From Cochliopodium minus (Eukaryota; Discosea; Himatismenida; Cochliopodiidae), in assembly GCA_024220525.1 (NCBI GenBank), contig JAMYWO010000035.1, positions 159,593 through 223,592 on the forward strand: a stretch of 64,000 bases of DNA, in the 5' to 3' direction. Position 1 is the stretch's first letter; each line of letters begins with the position of its first letter. The notes below the pieces were generated by a model that was not told where the DNA came from, ran no database searches, and saw only the letters and a program-made list of their open reading frames with translations. The translations under genes were made by a program, and so were the position numbers. Of this stretch, positions 46,946-59,157 are shown piece by piece.

Positions 46946-48831
46946 ATGAGAGAGAAAAATACCCAACTAAATCTTTTGATACTGACAGTAATATTATTTA
47001 TAGTGATATCATTGATGAATTATTTCTCTCAAATGAGATTATCATCGAATATGAATGAATTAAAAGAGGAGAACAACAGATTGAAAATTAAATCAAACAC
47101 ATTAAACAATGAGGGGAACGTGGCAAGAATAATAGATGAGATGAAAAGGAAGATATCTTTACAGCAGGAAGAAATAGAGAAGATCAGGGAATATATCAAT
47201 AGAGAGGTGGAAGAAAAAGATATAAAAAAGTTGAATGAGGAATATGTCAAACTGCAGAAAGAGATGGGAGAAGATTCATCTAATAAAGCAAAGGATGTGG
47301 ATTATAATCATTTCAAAAGGGTAGATAGGGGAGAAGGAAAGGTCAATTACAAGAGAGGATTGAAATCAAAGGAAAAAAACATAAAAGTGAGGAATATAGA
47401 TACAATGAAGAAGAATGTGGAGGAGAAGGAAAATACAATGAAAGTCAAATCAGAGGATGAAAAAAGAAATTTAAAAGAAAAAAGGAAGGATCTGTTTGAA
47501 AAAGTGAATATCATAACAAATATGAACGAGGATCCATACAACAGAAAGTTTTCGTTTCCATACAAAAGATTTTCAAACACCATCTTCGTTTCAATAGCTT
47601 CATACAATGACGAAATATGTCCTCACACATTGAACGAAATGTTCGAAATGGCAGAAGACAAAGAAAGGATATTTGTTGGATTAGTTCAACAAAACGAAGC
47701 TTCCACAACAGATTGTATCGAAAAGTACTGTGAAATATCGAAAAGTAAATGCAGAAGAGATCAAGTGAGATCTATCAAAATGAATTCTTCACAAAGTAAA
47801 GGAGTTGTTCCAACAAGATATTTGGTGACAACATTGTATAGAGGAGAAGAGTTTTTCTTCCAAATCGATGCTCACACTAAATTCGTAAGAAATTGGGATT
47901 CGAAAGTGATTGGGAATTGGAAAATGATTGGGTATGACAGAGCTGTTCTTTCTACTCACCCACTTTCCCATAAAATGTATAAAGAAGAAGATCTCAATGT
48001 AATGAGTAATTTGTGTAACTACAATTGGGATAATGATGGTAAAAAAATATTTATTAATAACATTCTTTTTTTCTTATTTTTGATTTATTTACTTATTTTT
48101 ATTCTTGTTATTTCTTCATTTTTTTTGTTTAATTTATTTAATCAATTTTTATTTTTTTACTATTTAGACTTACCAAGGTTCAGAGCTAATATAATCAATA
48201 AAATTGCTGAAAACGTAACGTCTCCTTCTCCAAATGTATTTATTGGTGCTGGTTTTGGTAAAATTTAATTCTTTTTTTCTTATTTTTTCTTCTTTTTTCT
48301 TTTTTTTCTCGTTCAAATTGTTTCTTTTCATTGAAATTTCACAAATTAGTGTTTTCAAGAGGAGATTTTCTGAAGGATTGTCCTTTTGATCCAAACTATG
48401 AATTTTTGTTTTCAGGAGAAGAATTGTTATTATCTGCTTGTCTGTTCACTAATGGGTGGGACATTTACAATCCCCATTCAAACATCATCTTTCATTACTA
48501 TGGAGATGAGCCCAGAAGAAAGAAGATTAAGCTTCCATCCGTTCAATCCAAGAAGGAGATCTCCTTGAAGAGATTGAATCACATTTTGAGATGGAAGAAT
48601 GACACCGCAGTACCCCCTAATGATCTTTCTCTTCGTGATATTGATCAATATCCTTTGGGTCAATTCAGGAGCTTGGATTCTTTTTGGGATTACTCCGATT
48701 TGAGATATGTGAGGGATAATCTTGATCGTAAATGGTGTTCCATGTCTGATAAAATGAAATTCGCCACCATTCATCACCAAGATGTCCAGAATTATCCTTT
48801 CAAGCTTCATAAATTGCCCATCTTAGTTTGA
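46946..48831 (+). CDS. GT60-like polypeptide GlcNAc-transferase, copy 1
   Basis: Three exons (46946-48038, 48168-48257, 48350-48831) give 554 residues. A type II membrane anchor (residues ~8-28) is followed by a long charged coiled-coil stem (~35-190). The catalytic domain of the GlcNAc-transferase family (PF11397; Skp1 and mucin-type enzymes) comes next: FSNTIFVSIASYNDEICPHT, the metal-binding FFQIDAHTKFVRNWD, AVLSTHPLSHKMY, FIGAGFVFSRGDFLKDCPFD, and FSGEELLLSACLFTNGWDIY. The membrane anchor argues for a Golgi enzyme adding O-GlcNAc to secreted or surface proteins rather than the cytosolic Skp1 enzyme. A tandem copy follows at 49078. Donor acceptor sugar specificity is inferred from the family only. 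Confidence 0.88.
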
Positions 48832-49077
48832 TCTTTTGTATTTATTCATTTTCTTTTCTATTCTCCAAATTAAAAGTGTTTCAACGATATTATCTTCAAT
48901 ATTGAGGAAGGTTATTCTTATAATCTAACATAAATCAACTAGAAAAGGATTTATTACATAATCCATGGCAAATTTTTTCTACATGAAGATTTTAGAATGT
49001 TGATATGATAATAGTTGAGACATTTGTTTTGAAAGTATCAATCTTTTTTTTATTTTTTAAAAAAAAAACCTTTTGTG

Positions 49078-50692
49078 ATGATTTTGAAGAGATATTTCTC
49101 TTATAGATATCTCCCCCATTTCCTTTTATTTATCATTCTGTTTTTGATATTGTATGTTTACAACTCCCAAAACGAATATATACCCACAACTCCCCCAAAA
49201 GATGATAATTCCCTCGTTAAACAAATGGACAGATTGTCCAAAGAAATGGAATCGATAAATGAAAAGATTGAAAACATCAAAATAATCATTTCAAATCAAC
49301 AATTTGAACTTGATGAATTAAAAGATTTGAAAAAAACAATTAATCAAAAAGAAATAAAAAATGATTTGACAAAGGATCAATTGAAACAAAAAGAAATTAC
49401 TGAAGGAAGAAAAAAATTAGTCATTAATGATCATTTAAAGGAAAAAAGAAAGGATCTGTTTGAAAAAGTGAATATCATAACAAATACAAACGAGGATCCA
49501 TACAACAGAAAGTTTTCGTTTCCTAACAAAAGATTTTCAAACACCATCTTCGTTTCAATAGCTTCATACAATGACGAAATATGTCCTCACACATTGAACG
49601 AAATGTTCGAAATGGCAGAAGACAAAGAAAGGATATTTGTTGGATTAGTTCAACAAAACGAAGCTTCCACAACAGATTGTATCGAAAAGTACTGTGAAAT
49701 ATCGAAAAGTAAATGCAGAAGAGATCAAGTGAGATCTATCAAAATGAATTCTTCACAAAGTAAAGGAGTTGTTCCAACAAGATATTTGGTGACAACATTG
49801 TATAGAGGAGAAGAGTTTTTCTTCCAAATCGATGCTCACACTAAATTCGTAAGAAATTGGGATTCGAAAGTGATTGGGAATTGGAAAATGATTGGGTATG
49901 ACAGAGCTGTTCTTTCTACTCACCCACTTTCCCATAAAATGTATAAAGAAGAAGATCTAGAGATAATGAGTAATTTGTGCAATCATTATTTTGACAAAGA
50001 TGGTAAAAAAAAAGCAATTAAAAAAAACTCTTTTATTCTTTTATTCTTTTAGATTTGCCAAGATTTAAAGCTCTAATAATGAATAAAATCAAAGACAACA
50101 TAAAATCTCCTCTCCCAAATGTATTTATTGGTGCCGGTTTTGGTAAACTTTTTTTTTTTACAATCTTTCTTCATTTTCTCATTCAAATTGTTTCTTTTCA
50201 TTGAAATTTCACAAATTAGTGTTTTCAAGAGGAGATTTTCTGAAGGATTGTCCTTTTGATCCAAACTATGAATTTTTGTTTTCAGGAGAAGAATTGTTAT
50301 TATCTGTTTGTCTATTCACTAATGGGTGGGACATTTACAATCCCCATTCAAACATCATCTTTCATTATTATGGAGACGAGCCCAGAAGAAAGAAAATAAA
50401 ACTTCCAAAAGAGGAATCCAAAAAACAAATTTCTCAAAAAAGACTTCTTTATTTGTTACAGTGGAATACTTCAATAAGTGCTGATGATATTTCCCTTCGT
50501 GACATTGATAAATTTTCTCTGGGAAATTTCAGAAGTGTTGATTTGTATTGGAATTATAGTGGACTCCAATATGAAGGTCCCAGCCACAAGAAATGGTGTA
50601 AAAAGGAAAATTCTTTCGAACTCTCTTACCTCCACAGAAAAAATTTATTGACTTATCCTTTTACATTAAATAAACTGCCTGTTTTAGAATAA
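49078..50692 (+). CDS. GT60-like polypeptide GlcNAc-transferase, copy 2
   Basis: Three exons (49078 to ~50001, ~50053-50143, ~50219-50692), same intron positions as copy 1. I use the ATG at 49078 because the codon before it is GTG. The N-terminus has its own membrane anchor (YLPHFLLFIILFLILYVYN) and a shorter coiled stem, unrelated in sequence to copy 1. From the segment before FSNTIFVSIASYND to LSHKMYKEEDL the DNA is almost identical to copy 1 for over 400 bp, and again from the end of intron 2 into exon 3. Exon 2 and the C-terminal ~90 residues differ much more. Function as for copy 1, perhaps with different substrates because the stem and tail differ. Confidence 0.87.
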
Positions 50693-50785
50693 AGAATAAT
50701 ATATTTAATTTAAAAATTTTAATTTATTTTTATTATTTACAATCAAAAAAAAAAAAATTAAAAAAAAGTTTTCGAATAGTTTTTG

Positions 50786-51473
50786 TTAATAAACAGTTTT
50801 TCTAGCAGCTTTTTGCCACTTCCAACATTTGTATAAATTTGGATTGTTATTCTCTAAACTATTTTCAAGAGGAGTGGAAAAGATGATAACGTTGTGAGAA
50901 AGACCCTTCAAATCAGATTGCCACAAAATCTTCCCATCTGTTGTGGACAATGCGTAAACATGTCCATTTGATGCAACATTGAGATGATCGTGGAATTCGT
51001 CGTAAAGTATGCTCACGAAACTTCCGAACAGTTGTTTGATTTTTGATTCCCATGTTAAAGAAAAGTAATCTATATCAATTGCAAAAACATATCCACTAAT
51101 CCCTGCAAAAATATTTCCGCTTGTTTCATCTTTATAAATTTTTTTAAATATTTTTTAAACGAAGAAATTCGGAATTTACTTTTTGCCAATGTGATGGTAC
51201 CAAAGTTTTTCAGTTTTATCTTGTTTAAAATTGAACCATCTACTTTATTAATTTTGTAAACTGTACCATTGCATCCAGCCACAATTTGATCTTCATTTAA
51301 ATCAAGCATACATACTTGTGCTCCAAAAATTTTAGACAAATTGACTTGTGGATGAATTTTTGAAAAAAATGATGATGATTTATTAAAATGGGCTTTGATT
51401 TACCTCTCCATAATTCATATCCATTCTCATTTAAAGATAAAACACAAGAATTTGATCCTACAAATATTCCCAT
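50786..51473 (-). CDS. quinoprotein-like beta-propeller protein
   Basis: Three exons (51473 to ~51403, ~51348-51176, ~51130-50786) with phases 1 and 1, about 195 residues. PQQ-type propeller blades repeat as G-x-V-Y-x-I/L-x-x-x-D-G-x-I: CNGTVYKINKVDGSILNKI, SGYVFAIDIDYFSLTWESK, NGHVYALSTTDGKILWQSD. Only about four blades are present, so it is short for a full propeller and may dimerise or be a fragment of a larger fold. It ends in a basic Trp/Lys tail. No catalytic residues and no signal peptide, so it is probably a binding scaffold rather than a PQQ enzyme. Confidence 0.7.
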
Positions 51474-51721
51474 TTAGTTTTTAGTTTTTGTTTTATTGTC
51501 ACGAATTTATTTGATTTTTTATTTAATTTTATATTTTATTTTTCAAAAGAATTTTCTTTTTATAATAATAAAAATAAGATTCTGAAGACAATTTCAAAAA
51601 ACTGAATATAAAAGAGAGAAAAAGTAATGTGTTTATTTTTAATTAACAAAAGGAAGGGGGGAGTAAAATAATACAAAGAAAAGGTTCAAAAAATGAAGAA
51701 ACAAGGGGGAAAAAAAAAAAA

Positions 51722-54700
51722 TTAAATATCATCCTCTTCCTCGTCAGTATTATCACCGGAGTTGCCAGAATTTTCAGAAGTCTTTTCACTCTTATCAACC
51801 TCACTAAGCTGAGAAAGAACAGAAAGAGTTTCTAATCGGTTGATGGGTTTTCTCTTCACAACTTCCAAGTGGTTGTCGGAGAGGTAGAAGAGGAGGTGGT
51901 ACTTTATGGTGTTCTTGTTTCCTAACGAGGGTTTTTTTCCGTGATGTGCTATTATGGTAATGATGCGCACGTAATCTTCTTTGTGCTCTGGAGGTCTAGG
52001 AGCTTTTCTGCTTACTATCAAAAAAATAAATTATTAAAAATAAATTAAAATAAAAGAAATTTAAAAATAAAAAAAAAAAAAATTATTAAAAATAATTAAG
52101 ATTAAAAACAAAAAATAAAAATAAAATAATTAAGATAAAAAAAATAATAAAATAAAATTAAAAATAAAAAAATAAATATTTAAAATAAAAAATATGTAAA
52201 TTAAAAAAAATAAAAAAATTTTAAAAAAATAATAAAAAATAATAAAAATAAAAAAAATAATTAAGAAAATATTAAAAAATAAAAAAATTTACCCGTAAAA
52301 GGGATGACCAACTTTGTTTTAGGTTTGAGTTGTATGTCAGGAGGAGTGTAGATGGAATAACTTTGAGGGAGATCCTTGGGACACAAAATAGTCAAGTTGA
52401 TGTTTTTGGAAGTTGGGTTGGTTAAGTTTATCATTTGCGAGGAGGTGGAAACTTGCCAGGAAAAGGAGATGAAGGCGTTGTCAATTTGCAAGATGGGTGA
52501 TTTCTTGTTTTTTGTGTAGTATTGGCGATGAATTCTTTCTTGAAGGATTTTCATGTTGATTGGATCAATATCCGAAATGATGTCATGTGAAAGTTCCTGG
52601 GTAAAAAAAAAAATAAAAATAATTGAAAAAAAAAATAAAAATGATTGAAAATAAAAATGATAAAAATGAAAATAAAAATAAACAAATAAATAAAAATTAA
52701 TACATCAAATAAAAATTACAAGTTTTAAAAAATAATAAAAATTTGAAAAAAATAAAAAATGAATAAAATAAAAAATAACAGAACAAAAAATAAAAAATTG
52801 TAAGAAACAATGAATGAGAATTATAAAATAATGATAATAAAAAAAAGAAAATAAAAAAAATTGTTTTAAAATAATAAAAAAATAAAAAATAATAATAATG
52901 ATATAAATAAAATTTTAATATTAAAGATTAAAAAATATAATTTCTACTTCTTTTGAGAAACAACAGTTGGAGAAGGAACGTATTGCATTGGAAAGTTTTT
53001 CGTCTACTTGAACTACCCAGTGAGTGCTGCCCACCTCGATCTTAGAAACGAAAACATTGTTTTCTATCACCCTAGGGTTGTATTGGTTTTCGGATAAATC
53101 TTTACCAGCCAGTCTTCCCCAAATCCAAGCGGTTCCATCTATAAAAATAAATCATTAGAAATTTTTAAATTATTTTTATTAATTATTGAATTATTTCTTA
53201 TTTCTTATTTTTATTTATTTTTAGTTTTTTTTTTTTAAGAAATTTTTTTTTAAGAAATTTTTTTTATTATTTTTTTTTTTTCGTTTGAAGTGATTTTACC
53301 TTCACATATCGCTGCTGTTGTGGATTCTCCACATGAAACTTGAATCACCTTTCCTTTTATTTTTACAGAATGTGGAAGAGGATCTACTCCATTTCTTCCG
53401 AGCTCTGATTAATAAATCAAAATATAAGAAAATAAAAAATTATGAAAATTATAAAAATGATAAAAAATAATTAATAAAAAAAAAATAAAAAAAAATAACA
53501 ATAGTTTAATTTTTTTTAAAAATGAAATACCTCCAAATTCATTACTTCCCCAAGTCAATACTTTACCAGAAGCAGTAGAACAGACAGAATGAGTATTTCC
53601 CGCAGCAATGCCTCTTATTCTCCTATGGGAGATTTTGTCCAAAATAGATGGTTTGGGAATAACCTGTACTTGATCAGGAAAACCTGCTTGAGAGTGTGAA
53701 TTCCAACCCCAACCTTCAAAAAAAAATGATTAATGTTCAAAAATTCAAAAAAAATTAAATTTTTTTTTGAATTTTTATTTCACCATAAATGTTCATCTCT
53801 GTTATAGCCAAAACGTGGTGTGCCCCACACGAAATTTTGATAACTTTCCCATTAAACAAATTAGAAGGAATAGAACTAGGAATCTCAGGACTGTTTTCTC
53901 TCGCCAACTGTTCATCATAAATTGAAAAAAAATTAATAAATTGTTTGAGGAGTTTTTTTTTTGTTGAAAATTCAAATTTAAAAAATCAATTTTGTTTTTT
54001 GTTTTTTTTTTTTACTTGGTTCTCGTCATTTAATCCCCATGAATATATTGTACCTTTCTTTGTTAGTACCATTGAAAATGCAGCACCGCATGAAACTCCA
54101 ATTATCTCGTCGTCTGGGTTGAGATCTATTTGGCCTGGAACACAAGCATTCTTATTGAGCTCTCTACCACATTGTCCTTTTTTTTTTTGTGATGATTAAA
54201 GGATATGATTAAATTAAAGCGAATATAATTGTATCATCATAATGATAAATATGAAATTTTTATCGAGTAAACAGCAATAACCAAGAAAATTAAATCAAGA
54301 ATAAAATTTCTCTTTCTAATTAAGATATGTTATTCTGGGGCATAATGAGCACCCAAAAAATTTTTATTCTTTTGAATATATTTTTAAAGAAAAGTGGTTT
54401 CATTTATAGATTAATCACTATGATTTTAAGAATTATATTTGAAATGATCTGATATAAAGAACTAATTCGAATAATTAAAGGTTTTTCAAATTTTCATAAA
54501 ATAACACATTATTTCTGATATGTGGTAAAATAAAGTATTGTGATTATATTGATAAAATGAAGAGGAGTATATAAATTTATTCTTTGAATTTAATTACCCA
54601 CTATTACATTCTTCCCTTCTTGAACATTTTTTCTTATTTGAGCTCCATTTATTCCTAATGTGGAGCAATTTACATTGAATCCCCAACTGAATATCTTTCT

Positions 54701-55476
54701 TGATTCGGTTGCTACGATGGTATGAAAGGGACCACATGCACTCAACTTTACCACTTCTTCCAATTTGACTTTATTGCTTTCATCTTGCTTATTTAATCTA
54801 CCCAAACATAAGAAATTGAGTTCAGAAGGTCCCTTTGTAAATACTTCTCCTTCTCCTTTTTTTTTTTAAATATAAGGTAAAATATGAATTAAAGGGAAAA
54901 CTATTGGTTTGATGAAAATATAATGAGTGATAAGTCAGATATATTTATTTGATCAAAAATATCAATAACAATTAGGATTATTAGTTTTTATGTATTTGTA
55001 AGAGAATTTTTTAATCAAAAATTTCTTTATTTTACCTGTGATTGCAACCCAATTGTTCGCTCCACAAGATATATCTTTTATATCTGTATCATTCAAGAAA
55101 TCTGGTATTTCAAACTTTCCTAAATCCATTTTATTGAGTGATTTTTTGTATAATAATTTGTGTTTTTCCAATGGTTGTGCAGCTTTGATGCTTTGACTAT
55201 AATTTTCAATTGCAACTGTATTTGACAGATAAAAAATGCCAGAAAAATATAATCTCAAATTATCAAAATCATAATCTTCTTCATCTTGTTGATCAATTAG
55301 TTATAAATTTTTTGTGATGAATTTTTGATGGGATCTTACTTTTATTTGCTATATTTTTTGAAATTTTATAATTTTATCAGTATAAAAAAACTTTCGAATA
55401 TTTTTTGTTTTTTTTTTTTACATAACTTTGTTAATTTTTCTAGATTTTGAATAGATTTGCTTCCTCCACCACCCAT
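51722..55476 (-). CDS. RCC1-repeat protein with N-myristoylation-type start and Ig-like C-terminus
   Basis: About eleven exons from the ATG at 55476. The start MGGGGSKSI fits the N-myristoylation rule (Gly2, Ser6), so membrane anchoring is likely. Seven-bladed RCC1 units follow: DISCGANNWVAITG, LSACGPFHTIVATESRKIFSWG, VSCGAAFSMVLTKKGTIYSWG, ISCGAHHVLAITE, IAAGNTHSVCSTASGKVLTWG, VSCGESTTAAIC, DGTAWIWG. After the propeller a region at ~52300-52560 resembles an ASH/MSP-type beta-sandwich (MINLTNPTSKNINLTILCP). The chain ends in an acidic Asp/Glu tail (TDEEEDDI). RCC1 propellers are scaffolds or GEFs. No RanGEF-specific residue can be confirmed here. Confidence 0.75.
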
Positions 55477-55825
55477 TTATTTTAATGTAGTGAGTAACTA
55501 ACTTTATTTTTGTTTCAAATTTTTTATATTTTTTGAAATTATCTCAAATTTTTTTCATTAAAAATTTTTAAAAAGAGAAAATTAATTCCAGTTGAACAGG
55601 AATAGAATTGATTTATGGGAAGAAGAATTAATTTTTACCATAATTATTTTAAACAAATTTGAATTTTTCTTTTATTTATTTTTCGTCTTTGTAGCAAATG
55701 AAGACTCAAAGAGTTTGTTAAACATTTCTTGAATCATTCTTACTTTCAAGATCTTGATTGACAAATCTATTTTTCGAATGAAGAGAAAATATAAAAATTC
55801 AATTTATTAATGTATTTCTTTATGT
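55477..55825. other. AT-rich intergenic region
   Basis: Between the RCC1 gene start and the 3' end of the caspase-like gene. No exon is supported. Confidence 0.4.
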
Positions 55826-56941
55826 TTAGAGATCAATGGTCTTGTAAATTTGTTTTTCTGATATTACGCCATCATTAATTTTTGTTGTCGTTTCATCAGC
55901 GATGATTTTAAACTTTTCTATATCTTGATTAAACCTAAAAAGATTTTGATTGTTGGAGAAATGTGGAATCCCAAAAAGATGTTTCTTAATGCCTGATCCC
56001 ACAAAAGAACAACAAAATGGATCTTTGTTAAATTTTTCATTTGTAAAGATTTTTATCTCCTTTAACTCTTTAGTTAATGTTTTGGGATCAATGAGATTAT
56101 TTGTCTTCTTGTTACTCATCATGAAAGTACTGAATCTAGTCATAAAAGCACTCCTTAATTTGAGTGGATCTTCGTTTGTTCCAACTTGATAGCTCTCTCC
56201 TTTTGATGCAGAAATTAACTAATACAAATAAAAGATGAGATTAATTTGGGTATTTTTTTTAGAACAAACCCATAAAGCCTCGTGGAAAAAATTCTGGGGC
56301 ATTCCTTTTTTGAGTAAGACTGGAATATTTCTCTCTTTAAAATAATCACCAACTGAACAACAATCCAAGAACAGAAGAGAATGGAAATCTTTGTGGTGGA
56401 AAATTTCTTCTAGCTGTGAAATTTCTATTCCATTTTCATCAGGGCTAGTTTCTTCGAAATCACTTGGGCAAATAAAAAACTTTTTCTCTTCTTCAATAAA
56501 ACAACCGTGACCAGAAAAATAAAAAAGGATCAAATTCTTTAAACCATTTCCACTTTTCTTTTTATCTTCTTCTAAATTTTTTTTATTACAATCTTTTGTT
56601 TTCTGATTTATGTCGATTTTTAACTCATTATTTTCTATGATTTTTTTATCTTCTCTGTCTTTTATCTTTTTCAAAAAATCATCTATACTCTTTAATATAT
56701 CATTATTTGTAAGATCTTTCAAATGAAGAATATTTTTTTTTGGTAGAAGGGAATCTAATTTAAATATGTCAAGGCCAGATTCTTCATTTTTATCAAAAAA
56801 AAACTTTATAAATTCTTTGGAATCATCAACACATCCATCCAATTTTTCCATATTATTGTAATTATTGTTACCAATTGATATTATATATACTGATTTATAA
56901 CAAAGATTATCTTTCTTTTCTATATAATTAAATTCACTCAT
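55826..56941 (-). CDS. caspase-like cysteine peptidase (C14 clan)
   Basis: Two exons, 56941-56270 and 56218-55826, with a 51-bp intron in phase 0, give 354 residues. The p20-like fold starts with KSVYIISIGNNNYNNMEKLDG and CVDDSKEFIKFF. The catalytic His is in LILFYFSGHGCF and the catalytic Cys in HSLLFLDCCSVGDYF, so the His-Cys dyad is intact. Between them lies a Lys/Glu/Asn-rich insert of about 60 residues. After the Cys comes WLISASKGESYQVG, as in metacaspase/paracaspase-type enzymes. There is no prodomain or zinc finger. The spacing and ICPSDFEE loop suggest a eukaryotic C14-like enzyme, perhaps arginine/lysine-specific, but specificity cannot be read with certainty. Confidence 0.8.
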
Positions 56942-57132
56942 TGTTTCAAATTTTTTTTTTATTTTATATTTATTTTTTTTTTATTTTAAATATTTTTTTT
57001 TTGAATCTGAATTTCAAAAGTTAATTTGTATCCAAGTTTGGATTTCACTACTAACGTTAGTTATGAGCAATTTATGAATCAGCACAAAATTTGTGGCTGA
57101 AGCTGTTTAATAGCACCTATGTTGTATAAGAA

Positions 57133-59012
57133 AATGAAATCATTAATTACATACTCTCAAATGGCTTCTTTTTTGAAAAATTTGTTGGCAAATAAAAATA
57201 AAAAAAAAAATGAAAGAATATAATTTTGGAATAGATAAACAAGAAAAACATTTTTCATAGTCTTTTTCCAAATTGATAAAGATTATTGATAATACTTTAT
57301 CAAATAATGAAAAAATAATTCTCTTTTTTGAAAATTTGGTGTCAGATGTTATTGACATTCCATTCAACCAAAATGCCAAAGATAAATTGATTGAATTGTT
57401 GAATATGAACAAAGGATGAAGGATTATCCTTGTTGATATTATATTATTCTGGAAAAGGATATACTATCAACTAAAAACATTACATACCTACAAATCTATT
57501 TAATGAAAAACAGGGATAGAGTTTTCAGAATTAAGGGAAATTATTTTTAATTTGAAAAATAAACATACATTAATATTTTTGGATTGTTTTTTTGAGGGAT
57601 ACTACAACAAGCAATTTATTTAAATTGAAAGATGTAGAAAGGAATTTTGAAAGCAGGGGAATATATTTATTGACACAATTCTGGGATAACAGACTGAAAA
57701 AAAGACCAGAAAACCACTACATCTCAATTCTATTTGACATATTATGTGAAAACAAAGATTTTGTTATGACACCTCATTTAATTGTAGAATTGATTAAATA
57801 TCGTCATGAGGAAAATAGAAATCTTAATGATTATTTGGTACCAATTTGTGGAAATTTTAACAAAAACTTCCCCGATAATCTCATGGGAGTTCCTTTGTTG
57901 TACAATATAAAACAAAAAACTTTAAACACTGAAAAAATAATAGAAAATACTCCCATCAACATTCATTCCATTTTTTCAAACACAGAATTGAGTTTCTCTA
58001 TCATTGATTATTTATTCAAAAAATGTGGATATCAAGTTAATTTGAGAGATACAAATGCAAATACTTTGAAAATCTTCATATATATTGTTTGAATGATAAA
58101 ATAGAAATAGAGATTTTAGAGTATATGATAAATATAAATTGTGACTTACATTTAACAAAAAAAGACAAAAGAACACCTCTTCATAACCTTTGCATGAATA
58201 AATCTGTTTCATTATATTTACTTAAATGTTTGATTGAAATTATGAAACAAAATATAAAGAAAAAATTTGAAAAAATTAATTTAAAAAATGAACATATATT
58301 ATTTCTTGGTAATTCTGGAGTTGGAAAAAGTTAAAAATTCTTTAAATTTAATTTGTGAAATCAAATTAATTTTTTTTTTGTATTTTAAGTACAATTTTAT
58401 TTGTTTGCTCAAAAATATTGAATTCAAATCTGGAAAAAGAACCTTCGGATATTTCTTCTAGCAATTCTGTTCTTGATTGTATTAACCAATCTATCCCTTT
58501 CGGAATTATAATAAATCATTGTACTGAAAACTTATTGAATGATTTTAAAGATGTGAAAAAAGTTGAAAAAGTTCTTCATTCAATTAATTGTGGAAAACAT
58601 AAGATTCTTCAAATCTTTTATGAAAAGTTACAAAGATTTAGAAGGTGAAGATAAGATAGTTGATTTACCAGAAGATCTAATCAAATTTGTTACTTCCGTG
58701 CGCTCTTTTATTAACTTTAGTGAGAAAGTTAAAAAATTGAAATTTTCTGATGAAATTACTTCCCAAATCAAAATTCAAATTGATAATTTTGAATCAAATT
58801 GTAGACAAATTTTGGACGAGTCCATTTCTTCAATTAAAACTTTATACGACGAACAATCCTCTTTAATTTGACAATTTGAAAAAAAACTCAGGGTCATTGT
58901 AGGTGAAAATTATTTAAAGGAGTATCATGTATTGTTAAAACTTTTTGAAAGCCTAAACACCAAAAAATCAATTTCAGAGATGATCAACGAGAATTTAGCT
59001 ACACCTCTATAA
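57133..59012 (+). pseudogene. decayed ankyrin / P-loop protein gene
   Basis: Protein-like sequence continues for 1.9 kb but is broken repeatedly. Pieces in order: MKSLITYSQMASFLKNLL (57133), an in-frame TAG near 57260 followed by KLIEL-type helix, a 160-residue open frame from ~57595, a frameshift near 58070, an ankyrin unit (KRTPLHNLCMNKSVSLYLLK), a Walker A (ILFLGNSGVGKS, 58290-58331), a damaged splice donor just after it, a further frameshift near 58610, and a TGA at 58869 before the last stretch ending TAA at 59012. An intact relative would be an ankyrin-repeat protein fused to a GTPase/STAND-like P-loop domain. Residues on either side of each lesion still make sense, so decay is recent. 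Confidence 0.7.
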
Positions 59013-59157
59013 AAAGGATTGTAATTATTAAAAACACTTCCTTCTAGATAATGGGAATTTTGTAAATGATTAAAAGTATTTATTTTTGTTTCAATTTAAA
59101 AAATAATATAAAAAAAAAATAAAAAAAAATCAGATTATATCAACATTTCAAAGTAAT

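Noticed and set aside
46946-48831. Calling the GT60 copies cytosolic Skp1 GlcNAc-transferases
   Set aside because: Both have an N-terminal membrane anchor, which fits Golgi mucin-type members better.
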